Notes: generated from the letters alone by a model not told the origin. A stretch of 64,000 nt of DNA from Molossus alvarezi (GCA_037176705.1 CM073887.1:25237501-25301500); one strand, 5' to 3'; counted from the stretch's first letter, positions 39,147 to 51,595 are shown. Numbers and translations: made by a program.

Positions 39147-41710
39147 TTTATTTATTTATTTTAAACTTATCTTTATTGTTGAATGTAATACAGATGTCCC
39201 TCCTTTTCCCCCTATTGATCCCCTCCTTCCCGCTCCCACCCCTGTATTGCCTTTCCCCACACTATTGTCTGTGTCCATTGGTTATGCATAAAAGTTATTG
39301 GGTTTATCTCTTCTCACCCCCTACCCTCTTTTTTTTGAGGTTTGTCATTCTAACAAACACTTTATACTTCTTAATCCCTTCACTTTTTTCACCCATTCCC
39401 CCATCTGGCAACAAACAAAATGTTCTCTGTATCTATGAGTCTGTTTCTGTTCTGCTTGTTCATTTTGTTTATAGATCCAATTGTTGATAGATATATATTT
39501 ATTGCCATTTTATTGTTCATATTTTTGATCTTTTTCTTCAAGAAGACCCTTTAACATTTCATATAATACTGGTTTGGTGGTGATGAATTTCTTTAGCTTT
39601 TTCTTGTTTGGGAAACTCTATGTCCATCGATTCTAAATGATAGCTTTGCAGGATAGAGTCATCTTGGTTGTAGGTTCTTGCTTTTCATCACTCTGAATAT
39701 TTCTTGCCACTGCCTCCTGGCCTGCAAAGTTTCTTCTGAAAAATCAGCTGACAGTCTTATGGGAACTCCCTTGTAGATAACTAACTGCTTTTCTCTTGCT
39801 GCTTTTCAGATTCTCTCTTTGTCTTGAAACTTTTGCTTTGTGTCTTAGTGTGGGCCTCTTGGAGTTCATCTTGTTTGGGACTCTCTGTGCTTCCTGGACT
39901 TGTATGGCTGTTTCCTTCACCAAGTTAGGGAAGTTTTCTGTCATTATTTCAAATAGGTTTTCAATTTCTTGTTCTCTCTCTTCTCCTTCTGGCACCTCCA
40001 TGATGTGAATGTTGGCACGCTTGAAGTTGTCCCAGTGGCTCCTTACACTGTCCTCATTTTTTGGATTCTTTTTTTCTTTTTGTTGTTCTGATTGGGTATG
40101 TTTTGCTTCCTTATATTCCAAATTGATGGTTTGCTTCTTGACTTTACCTACTCTACTATTGATTCTCTGTAAATTATTCTTTAAAAAATTTTTTTCTTTA
40201 TTGATTTAAGAGAGAGATGGAAAAAGAGATAGAAACATTGATGAGAAAGAACATCGGTTGGTCATCTCCTGCATGCCCTTCACTGAGGATTTGTCCCACA
40301 ACATGGGCATATGCTCTGACCAGGAATTGAACCAGCGACCTCTTGGTGTATGAGTTGATGCTCAACTACTGAGTCACACCAACTGGACTCTGTAAATTAT
40401 TCTTTCAGTTAGTGCTTCCTTCATTTTTGACTGGTCCTTTTTTATGCTTTTGAGGCCCTTAGTAAGTTAATTGAGCATCTCTATAAGTAGTGTTTTGAAC
40501 ACTGTATCTGTTATATTGCTTCTTTTCTTTCATTTGGGACATGTTTCTTTGTCTCCTAATTTTGGCTGCCTCCCTGTGTTTGTTTCTATGTATTAGGTAG
40601 AGTTGTTGTGTCTCTTAGGCTTCCTAGGGTGGCCTATTATAGTAGGTGTCCTGCAGGGTCCAGTGGCACAGCCTCCCTGATCACCCCAGCTGGGCCCTCA
40701 AGGTGCACTCCTTATGTGGACTGTACACCCTTCTGTTGTAATTGAGTCTTGATTGCTCTTGGCACATCAATGGGAGGGATTTACTCAGGCAGATCAGCTG
40801 CAAGGACTCACTGTGCCCACTGACCACTGACCTCTGACTACCTTAGAGGACCAGCTGTGCAGGGGCCCACCACACCAGAGAAAGACTTACTTCATCAGGG
40901 CTCTGGTACCCACTGAGTCCACTCCTTGAGTATGTCACTAGTGTAAGTGGTTGGGTGGTGGTGCTTCACCGTGTTTTGAAACTGTCCACTGAGTGTGCTG
41001 GGCAAGGTCAGCCATTGCCTGCGTTCTATCTGGGGCCACCAGGCATAAGATACAAAGTGATTTGCAGATGGCTGCTTCCTGTGCTGGGCTTGGAGGTGCT
41101 CAGGCAAGACCAAGTTGTGAACCAAGGCTGGCTGTTCTTAGTGCCAGTCCTGGGGCCACTTAGTGAGAAGTATGAGGCTCGCTGAGGCCAGATGCTGCCT
41201 TTTTTGAGAGAATTTAGGAAAATCTGAAACAGGAGCCAAGACAGGCCATTCCTACGGTGGTAAAGCGGCTGGAAACAGCTTGAGTGGGCCTGAAAGTTGG
41301 GTAGGGCGGGGCCTCGTGGAATCACCAGGGTGGGCAAATAGTGTGAGCCAGGTTGGTGGAGTCCCAGATTGGCGGCTATCTGCCTGCCCTGTGTGGGAGG
41401 GCTCACCAAAGGAACAATGGCCTCCACCAGCACGTCCATCCGGAAGAAAGCTGCCTCTCCAGCTCTCACCCCAAAGCCAAACAACTCAGTTCTTCCACTA
41501 TGTCTCTGGAGCCTTTCAAGCTGCCTCCTCCACGCTGGAGCCAGTCTCATTGTGGCTGCTTCTTTAAGTCGGTGGTTGTAGGACTTCTATTCAGCTCGAT
41601 GTCAGGAGGTTTTGAATGATGGTTGTTCTGTAGTTTACTTGTAATTTTGATGTGGTTGTGGGAGGAGGCCATCTTGCGTTTACCTACACCACTATCTTGA
41701 CCAGAAGTCC
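39147..41710 (-). mobile_element. HAL1-like (ORF1-only) L1-derived element, full length
   Basis: On the minus strand the element starts near 41708 with GACTTCTGGTCAAGATAG, typical of an L1 5' UTR, and runs through a GC-rich 5' UTR into ORF1. The ORF1 RNA-binding region is recognisable (WDNFKRANIHIMEVPEGEE, then ENFPNLVKE and VQEAQRVPNK; about 40121-39744). After the ORF1 stop the sequence gives only the first ~30 bp of an ORF2-like start (ATGGCAATAAATATATATC), then passes straight into the 3' UTR and an A-rich tail. ORF2, with endonuclease and reverse transcriptase, is missing. Flanking duplications ATAATATGTAATATTT (39128-39143, 41711-41726) show that it inserted in this shortened form. ORF1 is broken and carries a nested SINE. 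Confidence 0.82.
40183..40387 (-). mobile_element. Ves-related SINE nested in the HAL1-like element
   Basis: Minus-strand SINE flanked by a perfect 18-bp duplication, CTCTGTAAATTATTCTTT, at 40165-40182 and 40388-40405. It interrupts the ORF1 N-terminal region of the surrounding element, so it inserted later. Confidence 0.9.
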
Positions 41711-42471
41711 ATAATATGTAATATTTTAATATATCATGACTATCAAGCAAGGGCTCATTTTTAAAAAGGAGGAGCTACCAGAAAAAAAGACCAGGTACTA
41801 TAAAATTCCATATTCTGTCCCAGCTGCCTTCTGAACTTTCATTTCTTGATATATGTATAAAGTCACCTACTTAATATTGTAGCACTCTCAATGCCAAAAT
41901 TATGTAGAGTGGGAAATAAGGCAAGGTAATCATTCCAAATTTTTTATTCTCTAATTCATCAAAAAGAAATCCAAGTTTTCATAGTCAATTTTATTTTAGT
42001 TCACTCTTGCCTAGTTTTAGGTTCATAGCTTGATAAATCTAAATTTTCAGACAATGGAGCAATGGAGATAGAGACTTGAAAGGAACAGAAAGGAAGGAGG
42101 AGAAAAAAAGATTTCTAAAAATAAAATTAAAAAGATTCCTCAATAGGATGAACCTATAATGGGGAAATGACTCAGCAAAATCTTTACATTTAAAAATGAT
42201 TTTTTTTTACAAGTCCTTACCCTTTTCTCTTCTTGCATTTCTCCACCAGTGCCCTAAACTATTCCTTTTCTGATTTAATCCTGTATTCTCTCCTCCCTCC
42301 TTCTCTCCCACCACCTCTATAATGGGGGAGAGCTACCTTCATTCAGAGAAATGCTGGTTTTTGTCATAAGCAGAGCTTCTGCAACGTCATCGATTGTGGT
42401 GTCGCTGAACAGAATGATTTTCTATACAACCTCTCCTCAGGTACAACCAAACAGATGGCTCTGTATTTTTT

Positions 42472-42738
42472 GTTGTTGTTGTTAAACCTCATCCAAGAAT
42501 GTTTTTCCATTGATTTTTTAAATAGAGTGGAAGGGAAGGGGAGAGAAAGAGCGAGGGAGGGGGGAGAGAGAGAAAGAGAGAGAGAGAGAAACATCATCCA
42601 TTGGTTGCCTCCCACACAACCCGACCAGGGTCAGGGACCCAACCGGCAACCCAGGTACATGCCCTTGACCGGGAATTGAACTCATGACCCCTTCAGTCCT
42701 CAGGTCGTCACTAACTGCTAAGCTAAACCAGCCAGGGT
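42472..42738 (-). mobile_element. Ves SINE
   Basis: Minus-strand copy ending AACCAGCCAGGGT, flanked by GATGGCTCTGTATTTTTT (42454-42471) and GATGGCTCTATACTTTT (42739-42755). Confidence 0.9.
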
Positions 42739-43025
42739 GATGGCTCTATACTTTTAAACTCAACTAAAAACATTCTGTAAAAATAAACCCAGAGACTTTA
42801 TCCAGAATAATCATGTGCAAATCCACTCACCATATTCACTCCATATATTTCATTGCTTTGAGGTAAACGATTGTCTTAGATCCTTTTAATCCTTTCAGCT
42901 ACGTCTTGCTTTTTTTTAGTTAAAGTTAAAAAAAAATGGCAAAACAAAACAAATGTAACAAAACATTGATCTGGATGTAAATAAGCTTAAAATTAGTAAT
43001 TAATTTTCATCTCTATAAATTCTAG

Positions 43026-43113
43026 AAAACGCAGCAAGGAGGCCACCAAAATTGAAGGTAAAGCTGCTGAGAAACACAACTCCCGTCTCAACCGGACATT
43101 TCTTCTAGACCAC
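43026..43113 (+). other. Candidate exon A of an unrecognised plus-strand transcript
   Basis: 88 bp between an AAATTCTAG acceptor-like site (weak pyrimidine tract) and a CAC|GTATGT donor. It enters in phase 2, leaves in phase 0 and is open (starts KRSKEATKIEGKAAEKHNS, ends FLLDH). It is richer in G+C than its AT-rich surroundings. A second frame is open up to a TAG at 43108-43110. I recognise no homologue; a conserved non-coding element is an alternative. Confidence 0.3.
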
Positions 43114-44058
43114 GTATGTATACATGTAGGCAGCCACTAGTTTAGAGTGCATTATAATATTTTTAGAAAACAGTTAAATGATCCAATCCCTAAAGATACA
43201 GCATCCGCCCCCCCCCTTTTTTGCACAGGAATATGTTTTGGAAGCCAATTCAATGATTACTACTAGGACATGGAATTTTGATATCCATTTGGTACTGATT
43301 TACACCAGTATTTTTAAGGCTGCCAACAAGAAAGTCCAGAATTTCAGGCAGCCAAAATTCCACAACAGACAACTGTCTTTTATTTTATAGCTTATGAATT
43401 TGGGGCTTAATATGATTTTCCACTAACAAGTTCTGTACCCCCTCCAGAGTGCTGAAGCCGCTGTGTAGATCAGCAAAGTAACACAGAACATATGAGTCAA
43501 GTTAATATTAAACTTGAAGGAAAACTATACAAATTATATTGTTTATTTAGGGAAAAAAGCACTCTGGTTGAAAGGGCTGACATATGATTTATTGCGAACA
43601 CTTAACCAGTGTGTTTACATTTTTACTCTTGACCCCACTCGGAGCGTTTGTTTGGTGGTGGTGTGGCGTTGGATACAGTATTAATAAAGTCATCAATTAA
43701 AAATCCACTAGATATTGGTAAGGAATGGCTCTAAATACTTCTTGTCTTCTGTTCTTATTAAATGTCTTAGAAAAATGCAGAATCCTGTCCAGAAGGAGTA
43801 ATAAATCACAGACAAATAACTTAAGGCAGAGTTAGATATCTCTTTTTAAGCATAAGTAAATAAAGAACCTGTTTCATTGAAAACAACAAAATGTTCTTGG
43901 TTCCTAGAAATAAGTCTGTTGCAAAACAAAACTTCCATATACAATTAGAAAACAAAATCAGTAGAAAATGTCTTTGTAGGCTCAAAGTGATCTTTTGAAG
44001 AAGTCAAAGAGAAAATAAATATTGGAACACTGGACTAATTAACTCTTTTTTTTTTTAG

Positions 44059-44128
44059 AAAAACCATGAGTTCTTCTTCCCCGATGCTGCCACAGAAGAA
44101 AGGCGACACATGCATTCTTCTTTAATAT
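44059..44128 (+). other. Candidate exon B of an unrecognised plus-strand transcript
   Basis: 70 bp between a strong T12-AG acceptor and a T|GTAAGT donor. In the frame that continues exon A it reads KNHEFFFPDAATEERRHMH and so on, entering in phase 0 and leaving in phase 1. Another frame has ATG in good context (ACCATGA, 44066) and closes after 19 codons. No homologue recognised. Confidence 0.35.
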
Positions 44129-44484
44129 GTAAGTGTTCCATGCCTAAATGACATTCCCTCGGACTCCAGGCTCAACCAAAAACCATTTCTCACACAGTTT
44201 CTAATGTCGTTTTATACACTTGTTCTCAACTTGAGAGTCAGCAACGATATGTATTTGATCAAATCAGCATAGAAAGCATTCGAATTATTTACCTACAAAA
44301 CTGGATATCAAACACAGCATTCTGTAATGTTTTTCAGTAAAGAGAAATGAGTTATCTCACATCATTTTACAGATAAGGCCTATTGAAAAAAAATAAGGAA
44401 AATGTTTCTATAGCCGATGCTCACACTAACCACCTAGAAAACCACACCAGAGGCCCATGAGAATCCTAAATTCTTATTTTACAG

Positions 44485-44507
44485 ACTGGCCGTGTTGCCT
44501 ACTGTGA
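44485..44507 (+). other. Candidate terminal exon C (start to stop codon)
   Basis: Follows a TTCTTATTTTACAG acceptor. Continuing in phase 1 from exon B it adds only YWPCCLL before a TGA at 44505-44507. An AATAAA occurs at about 44933-44938. A different frame stays open longer (TVNDFWTIIIGKYSVFL), so the reading frame is not certain. Confidence 0.25.
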
Positions 44508-45371
44508 ATGACTTCTGGACCATCATCATTGGGAAGTACTCTGTTTTCCTGGAACAGATAAGAACTTTGGATGGATTCTCAGGCTCACCAGATAGGAGGA
44601 AATTGTGTTATATGTGAGCACCACATAACACCACTATATTTCTGAAACAGGAGCCAAACAAAACAGAATTATTTTAACTGAGTTGCCAAACTGCTCCATG
44701 CATTGTCAGTTAAAGCTGAACATGAACAAATGGAAGAAAGACTTCTGACATCCATTCTTAACTTTTATAGTAGAAATATTTATGTAAAACAAATCTTCAT
44801 TGAAAAATATATTGCTAACATTACTCTACAAAAATTATTATTAGCTAATAACAGTTTTATATACACAAACTTTTAAAACCGACAATGAGTGGATAAATTA
44901 TTTCTCACCGAAAGTTACTATATCTAGAAGATAATAAAATTTTTTTAAAAATCTATGAATTAACCTTTAAACTTTAATGTCTGTACCCGTACAATGTTAC
45001 AAGACAGAACATTGAAAAAAAAAAGCATCATTCTCTTTGTCAAGGTCAAGGAAACGTGTCAGGTGACAGCCAACCATGCACTTACTGCTTTGATCAACCC
45101 TGGCCCTCTGTCAAGAACAAACATTTCTGGTTCATTTAATCAAGCATCATTGTATTATTTGGCACAGAGTTATGACAAATTTCATTTTTAATTTCTCATT
45201 ATATTTCCAAAAGACGCCACATTAAAATTCAAATGGTTAAACTCCACAACTGTGGCTGATGGCGAAAGTGGAGACATGCATCTCTAAACAGGTCAGATGG
45301 ACAGAAAAGTGCTTTACTTTGAAACGTAGCTAATCCTTCCAAATCACTGTGTAATCAGCAGTAATGTGATC

Positions 45372-45720
45372 AAGTGACTATACCTGTACTTTATTTCCAT
45401 ATGAACACGTTGGCAGTCAGTCAAGTTCGCGGTGTCCTTTGGAAATCTAATCATACAGAAAATCAGGTATGATAGAATATATACTACTTAATATATACAA
45501 ATGAGTCCTGAGAGTGAAACACACACGTTAAAAGAGGGGTAACTTCTCATTAAGGCTGGAAGAAATTCAAAAAACTTAAATGAGGAGGTTCTAAAAACCC
45601 TGACTAAATTATCTCTCTCCCTTGTAGATGAAATGAACCAATCAGGAGCAGCTTACTTATGAACGTTATGTTCAGTCCTTCATGGCCCAAGGTGAGCAGG
45701 TACTTGACATCACAATCGTT
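45372..45720 (-). other. DCHS2: Probable DCHS2 3' UTR with a poly(A) signal candidate
   Basis: After the stop codon the minus strand stays unique and repeat-free for about 330 bp. It then has an AATAAA hexamer at 45395-45390, which would place cleavage near 45.37-45.38 kb. This is the nearest clear hexamer below the stop. The transcript end is inferred; a longer 3' UTR using a signal further left is possible. Confidence 0.4.
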
Positions 45721-48344
45721 TTATATCTGAACGTCATCTTCTGCTTTAAGTTCATGGCATGTATCACCTAGATGTGTTCCTAAGAAATCTCCATGCAACA
45801 GCAGTGGAGTCATGGCAGGGGTCTGTGTCGTCAACAGGGAAAGAGATGGAGAAAAACTGGGAGTCATTGCTTCAGACAGAGAATTGAGATGGTAGAGCAG
45901 GGGGGAGTGTGGATACTTTTGAAGCACCTGCCTCGAGGTTATGGCTGGCATTCTTGGTGGAACTGCTTTAATCCCGGGTTGGGCTACTGCTGTTATCAAA
46001 GGGGGCGGAAAAACAAAAGACTGCTTCCCTTTGGGAATCCCAGCTTCATGTAAATGTTCGTCCTTTAGTTTTGCGATATCATTAAATACTGAAGCAAGAG
46101 GTTGGAACTTGGGTTCCCAGCTGAGGAGATGATCCCAGTGGTAGCCGCCTCGCACATCATGATCAGAGGTTCTCTGTGTTGAAAGAGCTGCACATTTCGC
46201 TTCTGGATCACCTGAAATAAAGACAAGGTCTTTCCTGACCTCACCCGGGATGTCCACTTTTACCTCTCTCATCTTTAGCGCCTGGGGTAACACATTATTT
46301 TGAATGTAAGCTGTGCTACAGCCTTCTCTTCCATGTCCTTCCTCAAGCATGTGGCTGGTTTCCGCTGTTACCACAGTGACCACCACATCAGTTTCCCCAG
46401 ACAAGCAGGAGAGCTGGTCTGAGTCCCTTGGGACTCCAGAGTCCGGCACCCTGGACTCCTGGCCACTCAGAGCTGAGCCAGAGTCCTTTCTATAAGGGTG
46501 CTCATTGATCCTCTGTATCTCCTTATCTTCTGCAGTTTCTCCTTCCACAGAGCAGTGGCCGCTGGAGTTTGAGTGCCTGTACAGATTTACGATGTCTTTT
46601 TCCACGATGCTTATCAAACTCAACCATTCCGGCGTGGTGTCCCCAGGCACAGCCGCATGACTGCAGTCATCCTGTGTCTGGAAGGACTGGAGCAAGCTGC
46701 CATCCCTGGTCAGTCTCACACTGATATCCAAGGACGGGGATGTTTTCTTGTCCTCATAACTGTTGATTGCGTCTTTTTGCTTATGTCTTAAAATCAGGAC
46801 CATCAGAATGAGGACGAGTAACAGGAACACTAGAAAGGAGACTGTGAGGCTGATTGAGAAGCGGCTAGCTGCCACGGACGAGCGCTTTCCTCCCGAGGAA
46901 AAAGACACGTTCACGAAGATGGTGCAGGACGCAAACCTGGAGTCCTCTTTAGGGCTATGTGCGATGACTTTCATTTCAATGGTGTCTTCTTTGCTGATGT
47001 GATTCATCAGGGGGAGGGCTCTGGTCAAATAAATATTTCCACTCGTTTTATTCACTGAGAAGAAAGGAGATGGCTTTTCAAGGGAGTAAAGAATAACACC
47101 ATCGATGCCGGCATCTGCGTCTGATGCTTCCACTCTGCCAACCAACTGTCTTATGTTATAGTTTTCTGGGAGGCTGAAAAAATACTGATCTTGAGTGAAA
47201 ATGGGTTCAAACTCATCTATCCCTTCAATATCCACCCAAACCGTTAAAGAGGCTGTTGAGTCTCCTTTGTCTTTTGCCTGAACCAGGAGGCAGTATTTAT
47301 TGTCATTTTCATAGTCAAGGACTTGCCTAGCATGAATATCCCCTGTCAGAGGGTCAATGAGGAAGGGATCATAGTCCTGAGGCACTCCATGTGTGGTAGG
47401 ACAGGGGGATAAAATAGAATAGGTCAATGCTCCATAAGGACCTGCGTCAAAATCCAAAGCATTCACAGAACATACAGTGGAGAAAACAGGCAGATTTTCA
47501 GGAACAACACAGTTCAAGCTTGGAAACATGAACTGAGGTTCATGGTCATTATCATCTAGGACACCGACAAACACAACCGCAAAAGAAAAAAGCTTCTTTT
47601 CTTCATCCGAAGCTTGGACAGTTAATGTGAATTTTACTGTTTCTTCATAATCCAAAGGTTTAGTCAAATAAAGAACTCCAGTTCTATCTTCCAAGTAAAA
47701 ATGCCCCTTCTCGTTTCCAGAGATTATGTGGTAGATGATTTCTGCGTGTAAACCCACATCACAGTCATTGGCTGAGACTACAGTGATGCGACTCCCTAGA
47801 GGGGTACTTTCCTTGACATGGGCATGGTATCTCAGACTGCTGAACTTAGGTGGGTTGTCATTGACATCAAGCACTTCTATTGACACAGTGGCGGTGGAGC
47901 TCAGTGGAGGGCAGCCATGGTCAGAAGCCAGAATGACAAGCTTATGACTGGCAGATGCTTCTCTGTCCAGATTGCGAAGCAACACCAGATAGCCAACTTG
48001 CTTATAAGGATATTGTGAGAGAATTAAACTAGTTTCCACGTGGAAATTGTTCTGTGAATTACCACTGATGATGGAATATTCAACACGTGTGTTTTCAGGG
48101 GTCCAGTCATGGTCAGTTGTTGAAAAGGTGACAAGCGTGCCTCCAATTTGAGCGTCCTCACTCAAGCTGAGATTGTAATATTCTACTGCAAATTCAGGGG
48201 CATAATTGTTCATATCTTGTATTTCTATCTCCACTAAGGTAAGAGCCCTCAGGTCAGGAATTCCACCATCGCTGGCTTCAACAAGAAATTGAACTGTTGA
48301 TGTTTGATCCAGAAGTGAAATGGGACTGGTAGTACATATTGTGC
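45721..48344 (-). CDS. DCHS2: DCHS2 last coding exon: cadherin repeats, TM helix, cytoplasmic tail
   Basis: This is the 3'-terminal coding part of a giant atypical cadherin, an adhesion protein at the cell surface of the dachsous type (dachsous proteins pair with FAT cadherins in planar polarity). The exon opens after a TTTTTCAG acceptor at 48347-48345 in phase 1 and runs open to a TAA stop at 45723-45721, about 875 codons. It completes one cadherin repeat ending in DMNNYAPEF. Then come a repeat ending in DVNDNPPKF, one ending in DDNDHEPQF, one ending in GIDEFEPIF, and a last membrane-proximal repeat. A hydrophobic helix rich in Leu, Val and Ile (about 46862-46790) is followed by basic RHKQK and a tail of about 355 residues. 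Several calcium-binding linkers are degenerate. Final-exon architecture and tail length favour DCHS2 over FAT4 or DCHS1. The cadherin family is certain; the paralogue is from recalled architecture, without an alignment. Confidence 0.88.
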
Positions 48345-48639
48345 CTGAAAAACAAGATGTAGCATTTCAATGTTGTGAAGTTAAATTTTCAAGATCCATT
48401 TAGGTAGCAAATGTTTATCAAATATTTACTGTTTATTTCTTACATTTGTTACTTAAGTTACAACCAAGAGTAACTCCAAAGAGACAATTAAAATTATATT
48501 TATACTTTTGTAACATTTAAGAGTCAGAAATATTTGTGACATTCATTCTATTAAATATGTGTGCTGCTTGCAGATAACTTTGCCATACATTTCTTTTAAT
48601 TTTCTTTTTGTATAATAAGTTGTTCCATTGCCACTTTTT

Positions 48640-48739
48640 TTTTTTTTTTTTTGGTGGTACATGCCCCTAGCGGGAACCAAACCTGGGACTCTCTGGTCTG
48701 CAGGCCGACACTCAATCACCGAGCCAAACTGGCCAGGGC
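48640..48739 (-). mobile_element. Truncated Ves SINE in DCHS2 intron
   Basis: Only the tRNA-like head (GGTACATGCCCCTAGCGGG to CTGGCCAGGGC) directly joined to an oligo-T run, flanked by TCCATTGCCACTTTT / TCCATTGTTACTTTT. The GA-rich 3' half is absent although duplications are present, so the insert was short from the start rather than trimmed later (inference). Confidence 0.8.
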
Positions 48740-49556
48740 TCCATTGTTACTTTTTAAAGAAAAGGTATTCTTATTTGAAAAATGTGTCCTCATGCTACTA
48801 CCCATAGACACAAGTATAGAGATATTCTAGCATTTAGATATTCATTCTGGAAATACTGGTTGAGACCACTCTAGTTAAATACAAGTAGTTAATATAATAA
48901 TGCAACTATAACTATTGCTTAATTATAGAGGCATCTTTCCTAAAGTTCTTGGTTAATTCAGTGTGTGGATTTCTACCTCACTGATGAAATATATTTAACA
49001 CAATGTATTATTTTAAACATAGAAATATGTAATTTTTATAACTATGTATGTAACAGCATTTTTCTAAGACTAATGTGTTTTAAGGGTGGTCACTAAAAAA
49101 GAATACAAAATGCTGTCACTTAAATGCCACATTTTAGTTGGAGTTCCACCATGAACAAAGCTGACCTGGTAAGAGTTAATGTTTTAAAGACGTTCTAATC
49201 AATATCTTACTGCAAAGTGTGTTGTTAACACATGTCAAGCAAAAGGGACCATCTTCCACCTTCCACACTGTGATTTGCTGTGGCCAGGGCAGCAACTGTC
49301 ATATCTGAGTACAAATATATATATACACACAAGTTATATATTTGTACAAGTATTATATTTGTGTATATGTATACAAAATAAATAAATAGAAAGAGAGTTA
49401 GGGTGAGAGAGAGAGAAGGAAAGGAAAGTCAAATTCTCCCCGCATTTATATCCAGACAACAGCCATTTATCCACACATGTGGAAACATTATCTACTTCTC
49501 CTGATTACAACACTCCATGGATAATTTTGTGACTAAATTCTCCTTGCAGGTAATCC

Positions 49557-49710
49557 TGAGGTTAAATTAAAAACAAAAACAAAAACAAACAAAAAAAACC
49601 CCTGAGATATAATTGACATATAACAATATATTAGTTTCAGAAATACAGCATAATGATTCAATATGTGTATATATTGCGAAAAGACCACCACAATAAGTCT
49701 AGTTAACATC
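49557..49710 (+). repeat. Old L1 3'-end fragment
   Basis: GAGATATAATTGACATATAAC, TTAGTTTCAG, TACAGCATAATGATTCAATA and CACAATAAGTCTAGTTAACA are common to the 3' ends of old mammalian L1s. Confidence 0.6.
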
Positions 49711-50538
49711 CCCATCCTGAAGGTAATTCTACGATCAGCCCTCACCTGTGAAATGATGCAACGGTGGCTATAGATGGGAACACATGCTGTCCTGTGTCCC
49801 AGGTCGTTCTTTTCCATAGTGTGCTCTGTTAGGGGCTGTGCTGTGCTAATTATTCATCTTTATCAAATTTAGCTCTAGTGTCTACTCACTGTTAAACGTT
49901 CTCTGTGCAATGCTTAACTGCTCTACTCTGAAATCACTTGCTTAAATGCATTACATAGCCACACATGTTTTGCTCTGATAAAACCACAAAGAGCCTAGGA
50001 AGGCATCAACTAAACCAGAACAGCACAATCATGTTTACTGAGCAGAGATGCTCAAATAACTTTTTTTAAAAAAATTGTTTGGGTCCTTATTGAATGTATG
50101 ATGCCATTACTGAACTTTTTGTACCTGGGCTTCAAAAAAGGCTATAAACTCTGGGAATATGAAGTCCTCAGTACTAAATTAATCCCTTCAACTTTCAACT
50201 TTACTTCATCCTTTTGAGGCCTGGGATAACCACCTGAACTGTGCTTGGTTGGACTTGATGGTCTGGGTGTCTACGATATAGGGGTCTCTGAACCTCTGAG
50301 TCACTGACAGCATTTAATCAATTCCTTTCACTTTCCAGCCACTGAGATGCCAAAGAAGAGAAATAACGCTGGGATTCGCTACCACAGCTTTCGATGTGAA
50401 GATAAGTAAGATGGCAATGTCCACAATACCAGGAGGTGGGCGTGGGAAGCTATTTTAGGAGCATTTGGAAAGGATTATTTCAGGTTTCTACTCTGTAACT
50501 CAAACCTGTGAACACTAAAGCCACTGTAAATAACTCAC

Positions 50539-50671
50539 CATTTATAGGATCAATAGAGAAGTCCTTCGAAGGTGAGAGCATTCTGTAAGAAATGGACTCG
50601 TTGCTTTCTAGGTCTGTAGCGGCCACAGTCAGCACGGGGTACCCCACGGGCACCGCCTCTGGAACGGTGAC
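50539..50671 (-). CDS. DCHS2: DCHS2 penultimate visible exon (first half of a cadherin repeat)
   Basis: This 133-bp exon has a polypyrimidine-CAG acceptor at 50674-50672 and a G|GTGAGT donor at 50538. It starts in phase 0 with VTVPEAVPVGYPVL and ends in phase 1 inside SIDPING. The split Gly codon is completed by the first two bases of the next exon (48344), giving the typical cadherin ID-x-x-x-G-x-I strand. It encodes the first half of a cadherin repeat (PEAVPVG, then TDLESN and FSIDP). The phase match with both neighbours shows that no exon is missing between 51.6 and 48.3 kb. Confidence 0.88.
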
Positions 50672-51595
50672 CTGAGAGAAAAAGAGAGAAATGGACATTG
50701 TGCTTAGAGACCAGAGATATGTTCATGGACAGGGCCAACACCTGAGATCACTTTATTGATTTTGCTTATGCAAAATACACAGTGAGCCTGACTTGATTAG
50801 GCCCCTTCATTTCCAACATTGACATATTGAGATTATGTTGTGGCCCCAGAATTCAGAAAACTTTTAAAAATTAATTTTTTATTTTTATTATGAAAAAATT
50901 TCCTTCTAAATTATGTGGTAGAGGATAGTTAATACATTCAGTGATATATTATTACTTATATACATTATATAACTTAGCAAGCCTTCAAAGCTCATTACTT
51001 AGGTGAGTTTTTCTCCTGTTTACACAGACACCTTGCATGTGTTACAGTCAAGAATCCTAGAGCCCACTTCCAAGTACGTAGTGGAATGCTATCATTGTCC
51101 TTACTTCTATAAACATATACTGTACTATGGTCCAAAGGTGAAAATTTCCACTTTTGTTTATAATTTGTGTAAAATGTTAATCAATATTCCAAAATATTCT
51201 AAGCATATGCCTAGGAGAGAAAAAGCTTTCCCAAATTAACTCAGATCATCCAGGCTATGTTATTGTCTTATCTGTGGCTTTGAAAATATTAATTTCTAAT
51301 TGTTATTAACAACTGGACCTAAATCCCTAAAAACTAGACAAATGATGTCATAGTTTCATATGATAACACATGATATGATACATACTTAAGGAACAAAATA
51401 GAATGATATATTTAATTCCATATATATATACTTCTATCATCTGTGATATTAAATATAAAACCCTCAGCATACACTTAAGCCTAAAAACAGTGACTGCGGT
51501 ATCTGTAAATTCGACTGTCAACGATGGAAGGCTTACAGCATTCCCCATTCCTTTCTAGCTTGGATTATGCTTCAGCATCTCTGTAAGCTGTTTAC

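Larger units (their letters stand above)
48345..50538 (-). other. DCHS2 intron before the last coding exon
   Basis: Non-coding sequence between two verified splice sites. It holds a truncated Ves SINE (48640-48739), an old L1 3'-end fragment (about 49557-49710) and an AT-rich microsatellite-like stretch near 49315-49390. No exon is needed here because the flanking phases already match. Confidence 0.8.

Noticed and set aside
39744..40121. Possible host gene encoding a coiled-coil/RNA-binding protein
   Set aside because: Sequence is LINE-1 ORF1 and lies inside a transposon with flanking duplications.
42372..42438. Possible extra plus-strand exon (SFCNVIDCGVAEQNDF) before candidate exon A
   Set aside because: Its phase does not fit the frame that joins candidate exons A, B and C; joining it to A gives a stop just before A's donor.
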